From B1SED10-225 sp964501415 (lineage in GTDB: Bacteria > Bacillota_I > Bacilli_A > Izemoplasmatales > Izemoplasmataceae): a stretch of 6,183 nt of DNA. The notes under the pieces were generated by a model, which worked only from the letters and a program-made list of their open reading frames with translations, did no database searches and was not told the DNA's origin. Positions 1-5,280 of this stretch are shown here, piece after piece (position 1 is the stretch's first letter; every line of letters starts with the position of its first letter). The position numbers and the translations under genes were made by a program. The stretch is taken from assembly GCA_964501415.1 (NCBI GenBank), contig CAZCSL010000037.1:1-6183 (forward strand). The letters are read 5' to 3'.

Positions 1-40
1 TAATGGCCCCCGACCAACGGCCTGCACGACATCTTAGATA
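1..40. other. unassigned GC-rich edge
   Basis: This short stretch is about 55% G+C, clearly richer than the AT-rich sequence that follows. It lies just beyond the tRNA terminator. No start codon with a ribosome binding site and no recognisable RNA could be seen on either strand. It may be the end of a gene or RNA that lies mostly outside the window. Confidence 0.3.
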
Positions 41-65
41 AAAAGAAAAAGCCCCAAAGGGCTTT
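41..65 (-). terminator. terminator of tRNA-Arg
   Basis: A 7-bp stem (48-54 with 59-65, AAAGCCC/GGGCTTT) with a 4-nt loop is followed on the minus strand by a T-rich run (TTCTTTTTAT). It lies 12 nt after the tRNA CCA end, so it most likely ends the single-gene tRNA transcript. On the plus strand the T-run is poor. Confidence 0.85.
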
Positions 66-77
66 ATTAAGGTCAAA

Positions 78-153
78 TGGCGTTCCGGGAGGGATTCGAA
101 CCCCCGACCGATGGCTTAGAAGGCCATTGCTCTATCCCCTGAGCTACCGAAAC
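78..153 (-). tRNA. tRNA-Arg (anticodon UCU)
   Basis: The minus strand folds into a full 76-nt cloverleaf. It has a 7-bp acceptor stem (GTTTCGG/CCGGAAC with one G-U), a D arm GCTC/GAGC, an anticodon stem ATGGC/GCCAT with loop CTTCTAA, and a T arm with loop TTCGAAT. The anticodon is TCT, which reads AGA and AGG arginine codons. The discriminator base is G and the CCA end is encoded at 78-80. It is a stand-alone gene between its own promoter (183-211) and terminator (41-65). Confidence 0.97.
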
Positions 154-182
154 AAAATGCGTTATGTTCTAACGCCTACACT

Positions 183-211
183 ATTATATACTAGCAAGGG
201 TAGATTGTAAA
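183..211 (-). promoter_or_regulatory. tRNA-Arg promoter
   Basis: On the minus strand, the -35 box TTTACA (206-211) and the -10 box TATAAT (183-188) are separated by exactly 17 bp. Transcription would start near 176, about 23 nt before the mature tRNA 5' end. This is a near-consensus housekeeping promoter. Confidence 0.85.
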
Positions 212-221
212 GTTTAAACGG

Positions 222-278
222 GGCTTTTTTATGACTTATAAGTTTTTTTAAAAAAAGTTTAAGGTTATAAAAAAAGCC
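222..278. repeat. long A/T-rich inverted repeat
   Basis: GGCTTTTTTAT at 222-232 is nearly complementary to the run at 267-278. Inside it, a perfect 14-bp palindrome of seven T and seven A lies at 243-256. Together they could form a long imperfect hairpin between the Fur-family gene and the tRNA promoter. Its right arm overlaps the left arm of the Fur-gene terminator, so the two foldings compete. It may act as a back-up terminator. Confidence 0.45.
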
Positions 279-290
279 TATAAAAGGCTT
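269..290 (-). terminator. terminator of Fur-family gene
   Basis: A 6-bp stem AAGCCT/AGGCTT (274-279 with 285-290) with a 5-nt loop is followed on the minus strand by a run of T. The stop codon of the Fur-family gene (289-291) lies in the stem itself, so the 3' untranslated region is almost absent. Confidence 0.7.
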
Positions 291-765
291 ATTTTGAAAG
301 TTTTGAGATGAAACAAGCATCGGTGGTCTTGCATTGGTCGGTTTCATAGTTGGTGCAAGTCCCTTCGACGACAATTTGTAATTTTCTAATATCGAAATTT
401 CTAAAGATTTCATGGTTCTTAATATAATCAAAAATATCCGAATCATTGATTTCTATGATGTTGTTGTTTACTTTACACGTCACATGAATGTGAGAATCCG
501 CCGTATGGGAAGCCTCATCAATCGTTAAGTCATAGTGTTTTTTGCCATTGATAAAAATCTGAGTGACAATTTTGTGTTCAATCAAGAAATCAACGTTGTT
601 ATAGACGGTACCTAAATTATGAAATCCGCGTTCTTTTAACTCTTGATGGATTTCTTGAATCGTCAAGTGCTTACCTTCTAAGACATCGATGATAGCACGG
701 CGCTGCTTCGTTATGCGAACATTTTGTTTTCTGAGTTCATGAAATATTTGCTCTTTTTTATCCAT
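289..765 (-). CDS. Fur-family metal/peroxide-responsive regulator
   Basis: This is a DNA-binding repressor of the Fur/PerR/Zur family, cytoplasmic and probably dimeric. Numbering from ATG 765, the winged helix spans about 14-75 (RITKQRRAIIDVLE, then GTVYNNVDFLIE), followed by HYDL at 77-80 and the metal-site motif HIHVTC at 92-97. Length 158 aa is normal. ATG 765 is preferred over the in-frame GTG at 774 because AGGTG (776-772) lies 6 nt before the ATG and overlaps the GTG. Compared with PerR or Fur, the first cysteine of each structural zinc pair is kept (C97, C137) but the second is replaced (N100, Y140). Two further cysteines, C145 and C151, follow near the C-terminus. It is transcribed alone, after the coaD terminator. 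No clear Per or Fur box and no convincing promoter were found upstream. Whether it senses iron, zinc, manganese or peroxide cannot be told. Confidence 0.88.
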   Translation of the reverse strand: MDKKEQIFHELRKQNVRITKQRRAIIDVLEGKHLTIQEIHQELKERGFHNLGTVYNNVDFLIEHKIVTQIFINGKKHYDLTIDEASHTADSHIHVTCKVNNNIIEINDSDIFDYIKNHEIFRNFDIRKLQIVVEGTCTNYETDQCKTTDACFISKLSK

Positions 766-821
766 AATTATCACCTATCAGTATATTAACATTTTTCTAA
801 ATAAAAAAACAGTGGAATACA

Positions 822-859
822 CAAAAAAAACATCCAGACCTTCATAAAGGCCTGGATGT
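822..859 (-). terminator. terminator of the marR-coaD operon
   Basis: A 13-bp stem (830-842 with 847-859, one G-U on the minus strand) with a 4-nt loop is followed by eight T on the minus strand (829-822). It begins 18 nt after the coaD stop codon and closes the five-gene operon. A short T-run on the plus strand could give weak two-way activity. Confidence 0.93.
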
Positions 860-877
860 TTTTAGTTAAATAAGGCA

Positions 878-1357
878 TTAATTGTATTTAGCTTTGATTT
901 TATCGACGATATAAGGGGGGGCGAAGGTTGATAAATCTCCATTGAACATCGCGATTTCCTTAACCGTCGTACTACTCATGAAGGAATACTTGTTATCGGT
1001 CATAAAGAAGATAGAATCGATGCCTTTGTCTAATACTCGGTTGGCATGAGTCATCTGGAATTCATACTCAAAGTCTGTTAAGGCTCTGAGGCCACGAATG
1101 ATATGGGTGGCCCCCAGTCGTTTCGCATGCTTGACCGTTAAATCAGAACTGGTACGGATTTCAATTCGATCCAAACATTTTTCTAAGGCATGTTCGATCA
1201 TATCGATTCGTTCTTCTTGATTAAATAAGGTCTTTTTGTTGGGATTCACGCTAACTAAGATAAATAACTTGTCAAAAATCTTAAGCGCGCGCTTGATGAT
1301 ATCTATATGTCCATAAGTAATAGGATCAAAACTGCCTGGGTATAGACCTATTTTCAT
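878..1357 (-). CDS. coaD: phosphopantetheine adenylyltransferase
   Basis: CoaD joins ATP and 4'-phosphopantetheine to give dephospho-CoA and pyrophosphate, the fourth step of coenzyme A synthesis, in the cytoplasm. The 159-aa length is typical. The nucleotidyltransferase signature is intact: YPGSFDPITYGHIDII at 6-21 with the TxGH motif at 14-17, RGLRALTDFEYEF at 88-100, and SSTTVKEI at 128-135, matching the conserved C-terminal motif of the family. Start ATG 1357 has a strong AAGGAGG 8 nt upstream, inside the last codons of rsmD; only 3 nt separate the two genes, so translation is probably coupled. It is the last gene of the operon. No odd residues were seen. Confidence 0.97.
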   Translation of the reverse strand: MKIGLYPGSFDPITYGHIDIIKRALKIFDKLFILVSVNPNKKTLFNQEERIDMIEHALEKCLDRIEIRTSSDLTVKHAKRLGATHIIRGLRALTDFEYEFQMTHANRVLDKGIDSIFFMTDNKYSFMSSTTVKEIAMFNGDLSTFAPPYIVDKIKAKYN

Positions 1358-1360
1358 AAG

Positions 1361-1903
1361 TTAGGCCTCCTTTTTTAAAAACATTACTTTGGTAATGCCG
1401 ATGGTTTTATCTTTAACCACCTTAAGTGTCTGATAAGCTTTTAACGATAAGTTTTTTTCTGATAAGATGACGATAATAACGTCATCACTCAAATAAGACG
1501 CGACTGAAAGCTTATCTAACACTTGAGGAATAAGACCTTGGTTATAAGGCGGATCAAGCATCACTAAATCAAAGACGGTTTCATTTTGAGCTAAGAAATC
1601 CAACGCTTTTTCGCACCTAACTGTGGCACGGTTTTTTAAATCCAAGGCGTCAAGATTATCTTTAATTACCTTTTGGGCCGTTTGGTCATGGTCCACGAAG
1701 GTGGCACGTTTGACCCCGCGCGATAACGCTTCTAAGCCTAAAGCCCCACTACCCGCAAATAAATCCAAGACATGGGTTTTATCCAATGACGTTGAAAGCA
1801 TGTTAAAGATGCTTTCTTTGACGCGGTCCTTGGTGGGTCTGGTGTGGCTTAGTTCTAAGCCTTTTAGCTTACGCCGTTTATGCGTGCCTGCGATGATACG
1901 CAT
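1361..1903 (-). CDS. rsmD: 16S rRNA (guanine966-N2)-methyltransferase
   Basis: RsmD uses S-adenosylmethionine to methylate N2 of G966 (E. coli numbering) of 16S rRNA during small-subunit assembly. Visible motifs are the N-terminal RIIAG (2-6), the family stretch TRPTKDRVKESIFNML (21-36), the SAM-binding motif VLDLFAGSGALGLEAL (45-60), FVDHD (69-73) and the catalytic DPPY (117-120). Length 180 aa is usual. The start is supported by the family's normal beginning M-RIIAG. There is no Shine-Dalgarno sequence, and the ATG lies 2 nt after the M42 peptidase stop, so translation probably depends on re-initiation. The rsmD-coaD pairing is common in Firmicutes. Confidence 0.95.
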   Translation of the reverse strand: MRIIAGTHKRRKLKGLELSHTRPTKDRVKESIFNMLSTSLDKTHVLDLFAGSGALGLEALSRGVKRATFVDHDQTAQKVIKDNLDALDLKNRATVRCEKALDFLAQNETVFDLVMLDPPYNQGLIPQVLDKLSVASYLSDDVIIVILSEKNLSLKAYQTLKVVKDKTIGITKVMFLKKEA

Positions 1904-1905
1904 AT

Positions 1906-2967
1906 TTAAACATCGTACGTGATTTTTTTAACGGCCTCAGAATCAAGGGCCAAGACTAATTGTTCAATTAAATCCACCAAGGCATTGTAATCATCTTCAT
2001 GCATAATCGAGGTATGTGAATGCAAGTATCTTACGGGTACACATAAGGCAATCGATGGGGCACCACTTCTAGAAAGATGGATTTTACCACCATCCGTACC
2101 ACCGCGTTGAAGATGCGTCAATTGATACGGAATCTTGTGTTTATCGGCAATCTCTAAAACAAAGTTTCTCAAGCCTTGATGGCCGACCATGGAAGAATCG
2201 CTGATCATAATCCCAACGCCTTCACCAAGGACGGTCTCTTTAGACCCTTTGGGAAAATCATGGGCAATCGTTGTATCCACTGCGATGCCAATATCGGGAT
2301 TGATGTGATAAGCCGAGGTAGTGGCCCCTCTTAGGCCCACTTCTTCTTGGACGGTCCCTACGCCAAAATACTGATTGGGATGGTCTTGTTTTTTAAGGCG
2401 TTTTAAAACATCAATGGCCGCGGCACAACCAACTCGGTTGTCCCAGGCTTTACCTAAGTAATATTTTTTATTGGCTAAGGTTGTTGTTTCGATGTAGGGG
2501 GTAATCATATCGCCTAGACGAATGTTCAGTTTTTCGGCTTCTTCTTTATCTTTAACCCCAACATCCAAATACATATCTTTGATATCAACGGGCTTTTTAC
2601 GCTCCTCAGGCGTTAAGATATGCGGCGCTTTAGCACCGATAACCCCGCGAACTTTTTTGCCTTCTTTAGTGGTGATTTCCATTTGTTGGGCCAACATAAC
2701 TTGTGACCACCAACCACCCGCAGGAATAAACTTAACATAACCTTCATCGGTTATTTTAGTCACCATAAAGCCAACTTCATCCATATGGCCAGCGACCATG
2801 ATGCGTGGTCCTTCTTGTTTCCCCACTTTTTTAGCGATGATACTACCTAAATTGTCATAGCTAATCTCGGCATCGTTTTGCATCGCTTTGGTCATGTAAT
2901 CACGAACTTGTTTTTCTTGTGATGGAATTCCGTTTAACATTGATAATTCTTTTAATACCTTGTGCAT
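1906..2967 (-). CDS. M42-family metallo-aminopeptidase
   Basis: This is a dinuclear-metal aminopeptidase of family M42 (FrvX/glutamyl aminopeptidase/TET type), expected to be a cytoplasmic oligomer that trims short peptides. Numbering from ATG 2967, the metal and catalytic residues are all present: AGHMDEVG (H61, D63), KAWDNRVG (D176), QEEVGLRG (E208, E209), AVDTT (D231), GGTDGG (289-294) and RYLHSHTS (H316). The substrate, and any endoglucanase label seen in databases, cannot be judged from sequence. ATG 2967 is chosen over ATG 2973 because GGAGG (2979-2975) lies 7 nt before the former but only 1 nt before the latter. Length 353 aa is normal. It is the third gene of the operon, 22 nt after the membrane-protein gene. 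Confidence 0.94.
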   Translation of the reverse strand: MHKVLKELSMLNGIPSQEKQVRDYMTKAMQNDAEISYDNLGSIIAKKVGKQEGPRIMVAGHMDEVGFMVTKITDEGYVKFIPAGGWWSQVMLAQQMEITTKEGKKVRGVIGAKAPHILTPEERKKPVDIKDMYLDVGVKDKEEAEKLNIRLGDMITPYIETTTLANKKYYLGKAWDNRVGCAAAIDVLKRLKKQDHPNQYFGVGTVQEEVGLRGATTSAYHINPDIGIAVDTTIAHDFPKGSKETVLGEGVGIMISDSSMVGHQGLRNFVLEIADKHKIPYQLTHLQRGGTDGGKIHLSRSGAPSIALCVPVRYLHSHTSIMHEDDYNALVDLIEQLVLALDSEAVKKITYDV

Positions 2968-2989
2968 ATACATACCTCCGAAAAATTTA

Positions 2990-3523
2990 TTATTTTGATT
3001 TTTGTGTTTTATGTGTCATTTGATTGATGCCCACAAAGATGTAGAACGCACCAATGATTAAACCAATAATTAAGGCGATTAAGGCAAGTTCACTTTCATA
3101 AGGAATCCCGCCGAACCACACATAAGCCCCTACGGTTAACAAGAACATAAACCATAAGAATTTTGGAAAACTTTGTTTGATACTTAATAGTTGCATGATC
3201 AATAAGTAAACAAAACCACGCATATAAAGCACCACACCAACGGCTATGCTCAATTGAATACCGAGTTCACCTAGTGCTAGTAAAACCGCTAAGGTTGCGG
3301 CGATGATAAACTCTAAGACCAAAAATAAGAGTACTCTGTCGTTGGTATAGTATTTGTAATCCTTAACAAATCGAAAAGCACTACCGACCAAAATTAAGAT
3401 GGCCGCTACATAGTTCACCCAATCGTTCAAATAATCCAAGAAATAAGCGACGATAAAAAAGGCGACAAAGACTACGCCAATCATGATATTGACCAAATGA
3501 TTCTTACTGACTAACTTTTTCAT
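2990..3523 (-). CDS. six-TM membrane protein, function unknown
   Basis: I do not recognise the family. The 177-aa product is very hydrophobic, with about six membrane segments near 11-30, 35-52, 63-84, 89-111, 121-138 and 145-166, short loops and a basic C-terminus. An RG pair sits in segment four (R102-G103). The layout and several local stretches resemble the protein at 4128-4790, suggesting distant paralogues; HdeD/DUF308-like proteins have a similar look, but this is only a guess. A GGAGG lies about 9 nt before ATG 3523 and overlaps the marR stop region; 12 nt separate the two genes. Lying directly after a MarR regulator, it may be the regulator's main target. Confidence 0.85.
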   Translation of the reverse strand: MKKLVSKNHLVNIMIGVVFVAFFIVAYFLDYLNDWVNYVAAILILVGSAFRFVKDYKYYTNDRVLLFLVLEFIIAATLAVLLALGELGIQLSIAVGVVLYMRGFVYLLIMQLLSIKQSFPKFLWFMFLLTVGAYVWFGGIPYESELALIALIIGLIIGAFYIFVGINQMTHKTQKSK

Positions 3524-3535
3524 TAAAATACCCTC

Positions 3536-3982
3536 CTACTTGTCTTCATTCTCTAGTGTGGTTATTTTTTGACGCTGATTTTCCATCAAGCGTTCAAACA
3601 CACTGAGATAGTTCTTAAGTTCCCTTGGCTTAATCCCTTTGGTTAAATCCTCTGCACAACTGGTTTCAATTACCTCCACATTTTCACAAAGCGCTACGGC
3701 TGCGGCGGTAAGACTGATGTGCATCAAGCGTCTGTCACTTGGGTCCTTTTGTCTTTTGATTAAATTGTTTTTTTCCAAGCGATTAAGTACGCCTGACAAC
3801 GTTGCTTTATCCGTATCTAAATAGACCAAAATCTCTTTAGCGGACAACGTTTGGTGCTTCTTGATGGTTTTGAGCACTTGGTATTGTGCATACGTTAACT
3901 CAAAACGATCAAGGATTTTTGCCATCATACGTTTGTGAAGCAATGACGATTTATTGATGGTATCACAAACAGCTTGAGACAT
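3536..3982 (-). CDS. MarR-family transcriptional regulator
   Basis: A 148-aa dimeric winged-helix regulator of the MarR type. The N-terminal helices (about 5-40) and C-terminal helices (about 93-145) form the dimer part. The DNA-binding part runs from LSAKEILVYL (46-55) through TLSGVLNRLEKNNLI (61-75), and the wing RQKDPSDRRLMHISLT at 77-92 matches the family's D-x-R-R signature. Three cysteines (C6, C99, C109) could in principle sense oxidants, but that is speculation. A good GGGGTGA ribosome site precedes ATG 3982. It is the first gene of a five-gene operon and, like many MarR proteins, probably controls its own promoter; inverted-repeat candidates lie at 4011-4033. The ligand is unknown. 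Confidence 0.93.
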   Translation of the reverse strand: MSQAVCDTINKSSLLHKRMMAKILDRFELTYAQYQVLKTIKKHQTLSAKEILVYLDTDKATLSGVLNRLEKNNLIKRQKDPSDRRLMHISLTAAAVALCENVEVIETSCAEDLTKGIKPRELKNYLSVFERLMENQRQKITTLENEDK

Positions 3983-4010
3983 TTAAATTCACCCCTTATC
4001 TTTGCTTAGG

Positions 4011-4020
4011 TTGTACACAA
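4011..4020. promoter_or_regulatory. candidate MarR operator
   Basis: TTGT and ACAA arms separated by two bases lie at the predicted transcription start of the marR operon. A further AAC...GTT dyad surrounds the -10 box (4021-4033). A repressor bound here would block the promoter, a usual arrangement for self-regulated MarR genes. The dyads are short, so chance is possible. Confidence 0.35.
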
Positions 4021-4023
4021 AAC

Positions 4024-4052
4024 ATTATACGTTGTTTTGCGAACTTTTTAAA
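4024..4052 (-). promoter_or_regulatory. promoter of the marR operon
   Basis: On the minus strand, a perfect -10 box TATAAT (4024-4029) lies 17 bp from a poor -35 box TTTAAA (4047-4052). Transcription would begin near 4017, leaving a leader of about 35 nt that contains the marR ribosome site. The weak -35 box may mean low or regulated expression. Confidence 0.65.
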
Positions 4053-4062
4053 GCCCTATACG

Positions 4063-4102
4063 AAAAAAAGATGAAAATATTTTCTTATACCTTCATCTTT
4101 TT
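4063..4102 (-). terminator. terminator of the 4128-4790 gene
   Basis: An 11-bp stem (4065-4075 with 4092-4102, AAAAAGATGAA) with a 16-nt loop runs into further T on the minus strand (seven in a row at 4069-4063, five of them in the stem). It lies about 25 nt after the stop codon and upstream of the marR promoter, so the two units are separate. Confidence 0.75.
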
Positions 4103-4127
4103 AGCTAATTTTATTCTTTATAATTTG

Positions 4128-4790
4128 TTAACTAACAATTTCCTTTTGGGGTCGTTCTTCATCTTTTTTAGAAGGTGCATCAATGCCTTTAGGAACTTCA
4201 TCTTCGGCTTTGTCTTGTGTGCCTTCTTCTAGTTGCTTGTACTTACGGTAACGATTATAACCGTTGTAAGATTCAAAGCCCAAATACCCAGAAGCCAAAA
4301 ACGCGATAATCGCCAAGAAAATCAATAAATCAGACGTTTGAAAGCCCCTCGCAATAATAAAGGTACCGACAACCAACGTTGCGATATGGAAAAAATAGGT
4401 CAAATGGTCGCCTTTTTCAGCACCATCAGAAAGCCCATAAAAATGTACCATACCACGTGCCACTAAAACCCCAGCAAACATATAGCCAAACAGTGTCCCT
4501 AAACTTTCGCCTTGTACTAGCGGTACAATGATAAATATAGCCGCAATCAAAACGTTTAGCGTAATCTCAATGATATTGATGGTTTTGATCAAGTCATTCC
4601 TTTGTGACTTGACAAAAGGCACCAAGCGTATAATGGCATATACGGCAATCATAATACCGATTAAAGCCTCTAAAACATGTTCCACATCAGAAACCAACAA
4701 GATGATACCAAGCCCAATCAAAAGGGCGGCACCAATCAATTTTAAAAACCAGTTATACATATGCACCGTCGTAGCTAATTTATTTGCCAA
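4128..4790 (-). CDS. six-TM membrane protein with charged tail
   Basis: I cannot name the family with certainty. The 220-aa product has about six membrane segments (near 14-33, 37-57, 71-92, 97-119, 129-149, 153-171) and a hydrophilic, highly charged tail from about 178 to 220 that is probably cytoplasmic. Segments two to four resemble those of the protein at 2990-3523, including an RG pair in segment four (R112-G113). The start is TTG 4790: GAGGG lies 7 nt before it, while the ATG at 4797 touches the ribosome site and gives only five codons in another frame. It is a one-gene unit with its own promoter and terminator. A role as a transporter or a stress membrane protein cannot be decided from the sequence. 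Confidence 0.83.
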   Translation of the reverse strand: MANKLATTVHMYNWFLKLIGAALLIGLGIILLVSDVEHVLEALIGIMIAVYAIIRLVPFVKSQRNDLIKTINIIEITLNVLIAAIFIIVPLVQGESLGTLFGYMFAGVLVARGMVHFYGLSDGAEKGDHLTYFFHIATLVVGTFIIARGFQTSDLLIFLAIIAFLASGYLGFESYNGYNRYRKYKQLEEGTQDKAEDEVPKGIDAPSKKDEERPQKEIVS

Positions 4791-4824
4791 ATTGCATCCC
4801 TCTTTCTTCTTACAAGATAGTTAT

Positions 4825-4853
4825 ATTATAATTTGAAAAAGCTAAAACCACAA
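4825..4853 (-). promoter_or_regulatory. promoter of the 4128-4790 gene
   Basis: On the minus strand, TTGTGG (4848-4853) and a perfect TATAAT (4825-4830) are separated by 17 bp. The start would be near 4818, giving a leader of about 28 nt. The -35 box lies only about 22 bp beyond the end of the upstream RNA at 4876. Confidence 0.75.
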
Positions 4854-4874
4854 GCAATAACACCTAAAAGCCAT

Positions 4875-4906
4875 AAAAAAATAACCTAGCACATTGGAAA
4901 TCACTC
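4875..4906 (-). terminator. terminator in the 6S closing stem
   Basis: The 3' arm of the closing stem (4882-4906) is followed directly by seven T on the minus strand. The closing stem therefore probably doubles as the intrinsic terminator once its distant 5' arm has paired. Confidence 0.65.
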
Positions 4907-5059
4907 GATTGCAGAACCGCAGCTCTACTATGGGGGTGGCCTCTTGTTCAACCTTTAGGATTCCTTCAAGTTAATAAGGCTTTCAACACCGGTTAAACCT
5001 CGGCCCCTTATGTGATAATTTGGGGTCGCACGTGAGCGATTTCCAATCTACCAGGTTAC
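4876..5059 (-). ncRNA. ssrS: probable 6S RNA
   Basis: 6S RNA binds the sigma-A form of RNA polymerase by imitating an open promoter. Here a RNA of about 184 nt starts after a consensus promoter and ends in seven U (4881-4875). Its two ends pair in a 25-position stem (5058-5034 with 4882-4906) with one mismatch. Three positions are G-U in the minus-strand RNA but would be A-C mismatches in a plus-strand RNA, which fixes the strand. Above the stem is a large open region (RNA nt about 27-56 facing 4907-4930), then GGCC/GGCC, an 8-bp stem GUUUAACC/GGUUGAAC and an end loop. AAAGCCUUAUUAAC resembles the AAGCCUUAAAAC stretch of E. coli 6S. Length, rod shape and central bubble match the family. The family call is from memory and shape, without a covariance search. 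Confidence 0.72.
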
Positions 5060-5065
5060 ATATGT

Positions 5066-5094
5066 ATTATACCTTGAGAAAAATAAATAGTCAA
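5066..5094 (-). promoter_or_regulatory. promoter of the 6S RNA candidate
   Basis: On the minus strand, TTGACT (5089-5094) and TATAAT (5066-5071) are separated by exactly 17 bp, eleven of twelve consensus bases. The expected start is G at 5059, one base before the closing stem. It is the strongest promoter in the window, as expected for an abundant RNA. Confidence 0.9.
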
Positions 5095-5096
5095 AT

Positions 5097-5124
5097 TAAA
5101 AGCCGGCGGATATAAAATCCGCCG
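5097..5124 (-). terminator. terminator of the small RNA at 5097-5244
   Basis: A GC-rich 8-bp stem CGGCGGAT/ATCCGCCG (5104-5111 with 5117-5124) with a 5-nt loop is followed on the minus strand by GCTTTTAATTT. The T-run ends only two or three bases from the -35 box of the 6S promoter, so it insulates that promoter from upstream transcription. Confidence 0.82.
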
Positions 5125-5244
5125 ACCAAGAAGGAAAGATACCGATAATTTAATCATTTATTAATTCAAAAACCACAAGTCTCCCAAAGACAGCTATAAT
5201 TAGCTATCTTTGGGAACACTCCTCCTATATGGTTCCTTAGAACC
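5097..5244 (-). ncRNA. unassigned small RNA, about 148 nt
   Basis: I do not recognise this RNA. A consensus promoter and a strong terminator define a short minus-strand unit with no convincing reading frame. From 5' to 3' it shows a hairpin right at the start (GGUUC/GAACC, 5244-5231), an AGGAGGAG stretch (5227-5220), a 14-bp hairpin (5214-5201 with 5196-5183), an AU-rich single-stranded part (about 5170-5141), a pyrimidine-rich stretch UCUUUCCUUCUU (5139-5128) and the terminator. One pair of the 14-bp hairpin is G-U in the minus-strand RNA but C-A in the other sense, which favours this strand. The pyrimidine stretch could pair with purine-rich ribosome sites, as in many Gram-positive regulatory RNAs; this is inference. 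Confidence 0.65.
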
Positions 5245-5250
5245 ACCTTA

Positions 5251-5279
5251 ATCATATCACAGCCTTAAACCCTTGACAA
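5251..5279 (-). promoter_or_regulatory. promoter of the unassigned small RNA
   Basis: On the minus strand, TTGTCA (5274-5279) and TATGAT (5251-5256) are separated by 17 bp, with a predicted start at G 5244. The -35 box ends next to the tandem repeat pair that begins at 5281, so a protein bound there would be close to the polymerase. Confidence 0.8.
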
Positions 5280-5280
5280 T

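Noticed and set aside
162..446. A 94-residue minus-strand frame across the Fur-gene 3' end
   Set aside because: It overlaps the Fur-family gene in another frame and runs over the terminator and tRNA promoter; no motifs or ribosome site.
766..800. A Per/Fur box or promoter before the Fur-family gene
   Set aside because: TATACT at 780-785 would place the start inside the ribosome site, and no sequence close to a Per or Fur box could be found.
4002..4232. A plus-strand frame covering the marR promoter region
   Set aside because: It is antisense to a promoter, a terminator and the tail of the membrane-protein gene, and is biased only by AT-rich sequence.
4528..4836. A 102-residue plus-strand frame
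   Set aside because: It is antisense to the N-terminal half of the second membrane protein and has no ribosome site; its hydrophobic look mirrors the opposite strand.
5056..5157. A 33-residue minus-strand frame starting at ATG 5157
   Set aside because: It has no ribosome binding site, runs through the small-RNA terminator and the 6S promoter, and ends at the 6S start.
5183..5214. The 14-bp hairpin as a plus-strand terminator or RNA
   Set aside because: On the plus strand it has a C-A mismatch and no T-run after it, while the minus strand gives a full stem with one G-U.
5170..5223. A 17-codon GTG frame after the AGGAGG in the small RNA
   Set aside because: The GTG lies only 1 nt from the SD-like run and the frame covers both arms of the 14-bp hairpin, so it is more likely structure than coding.
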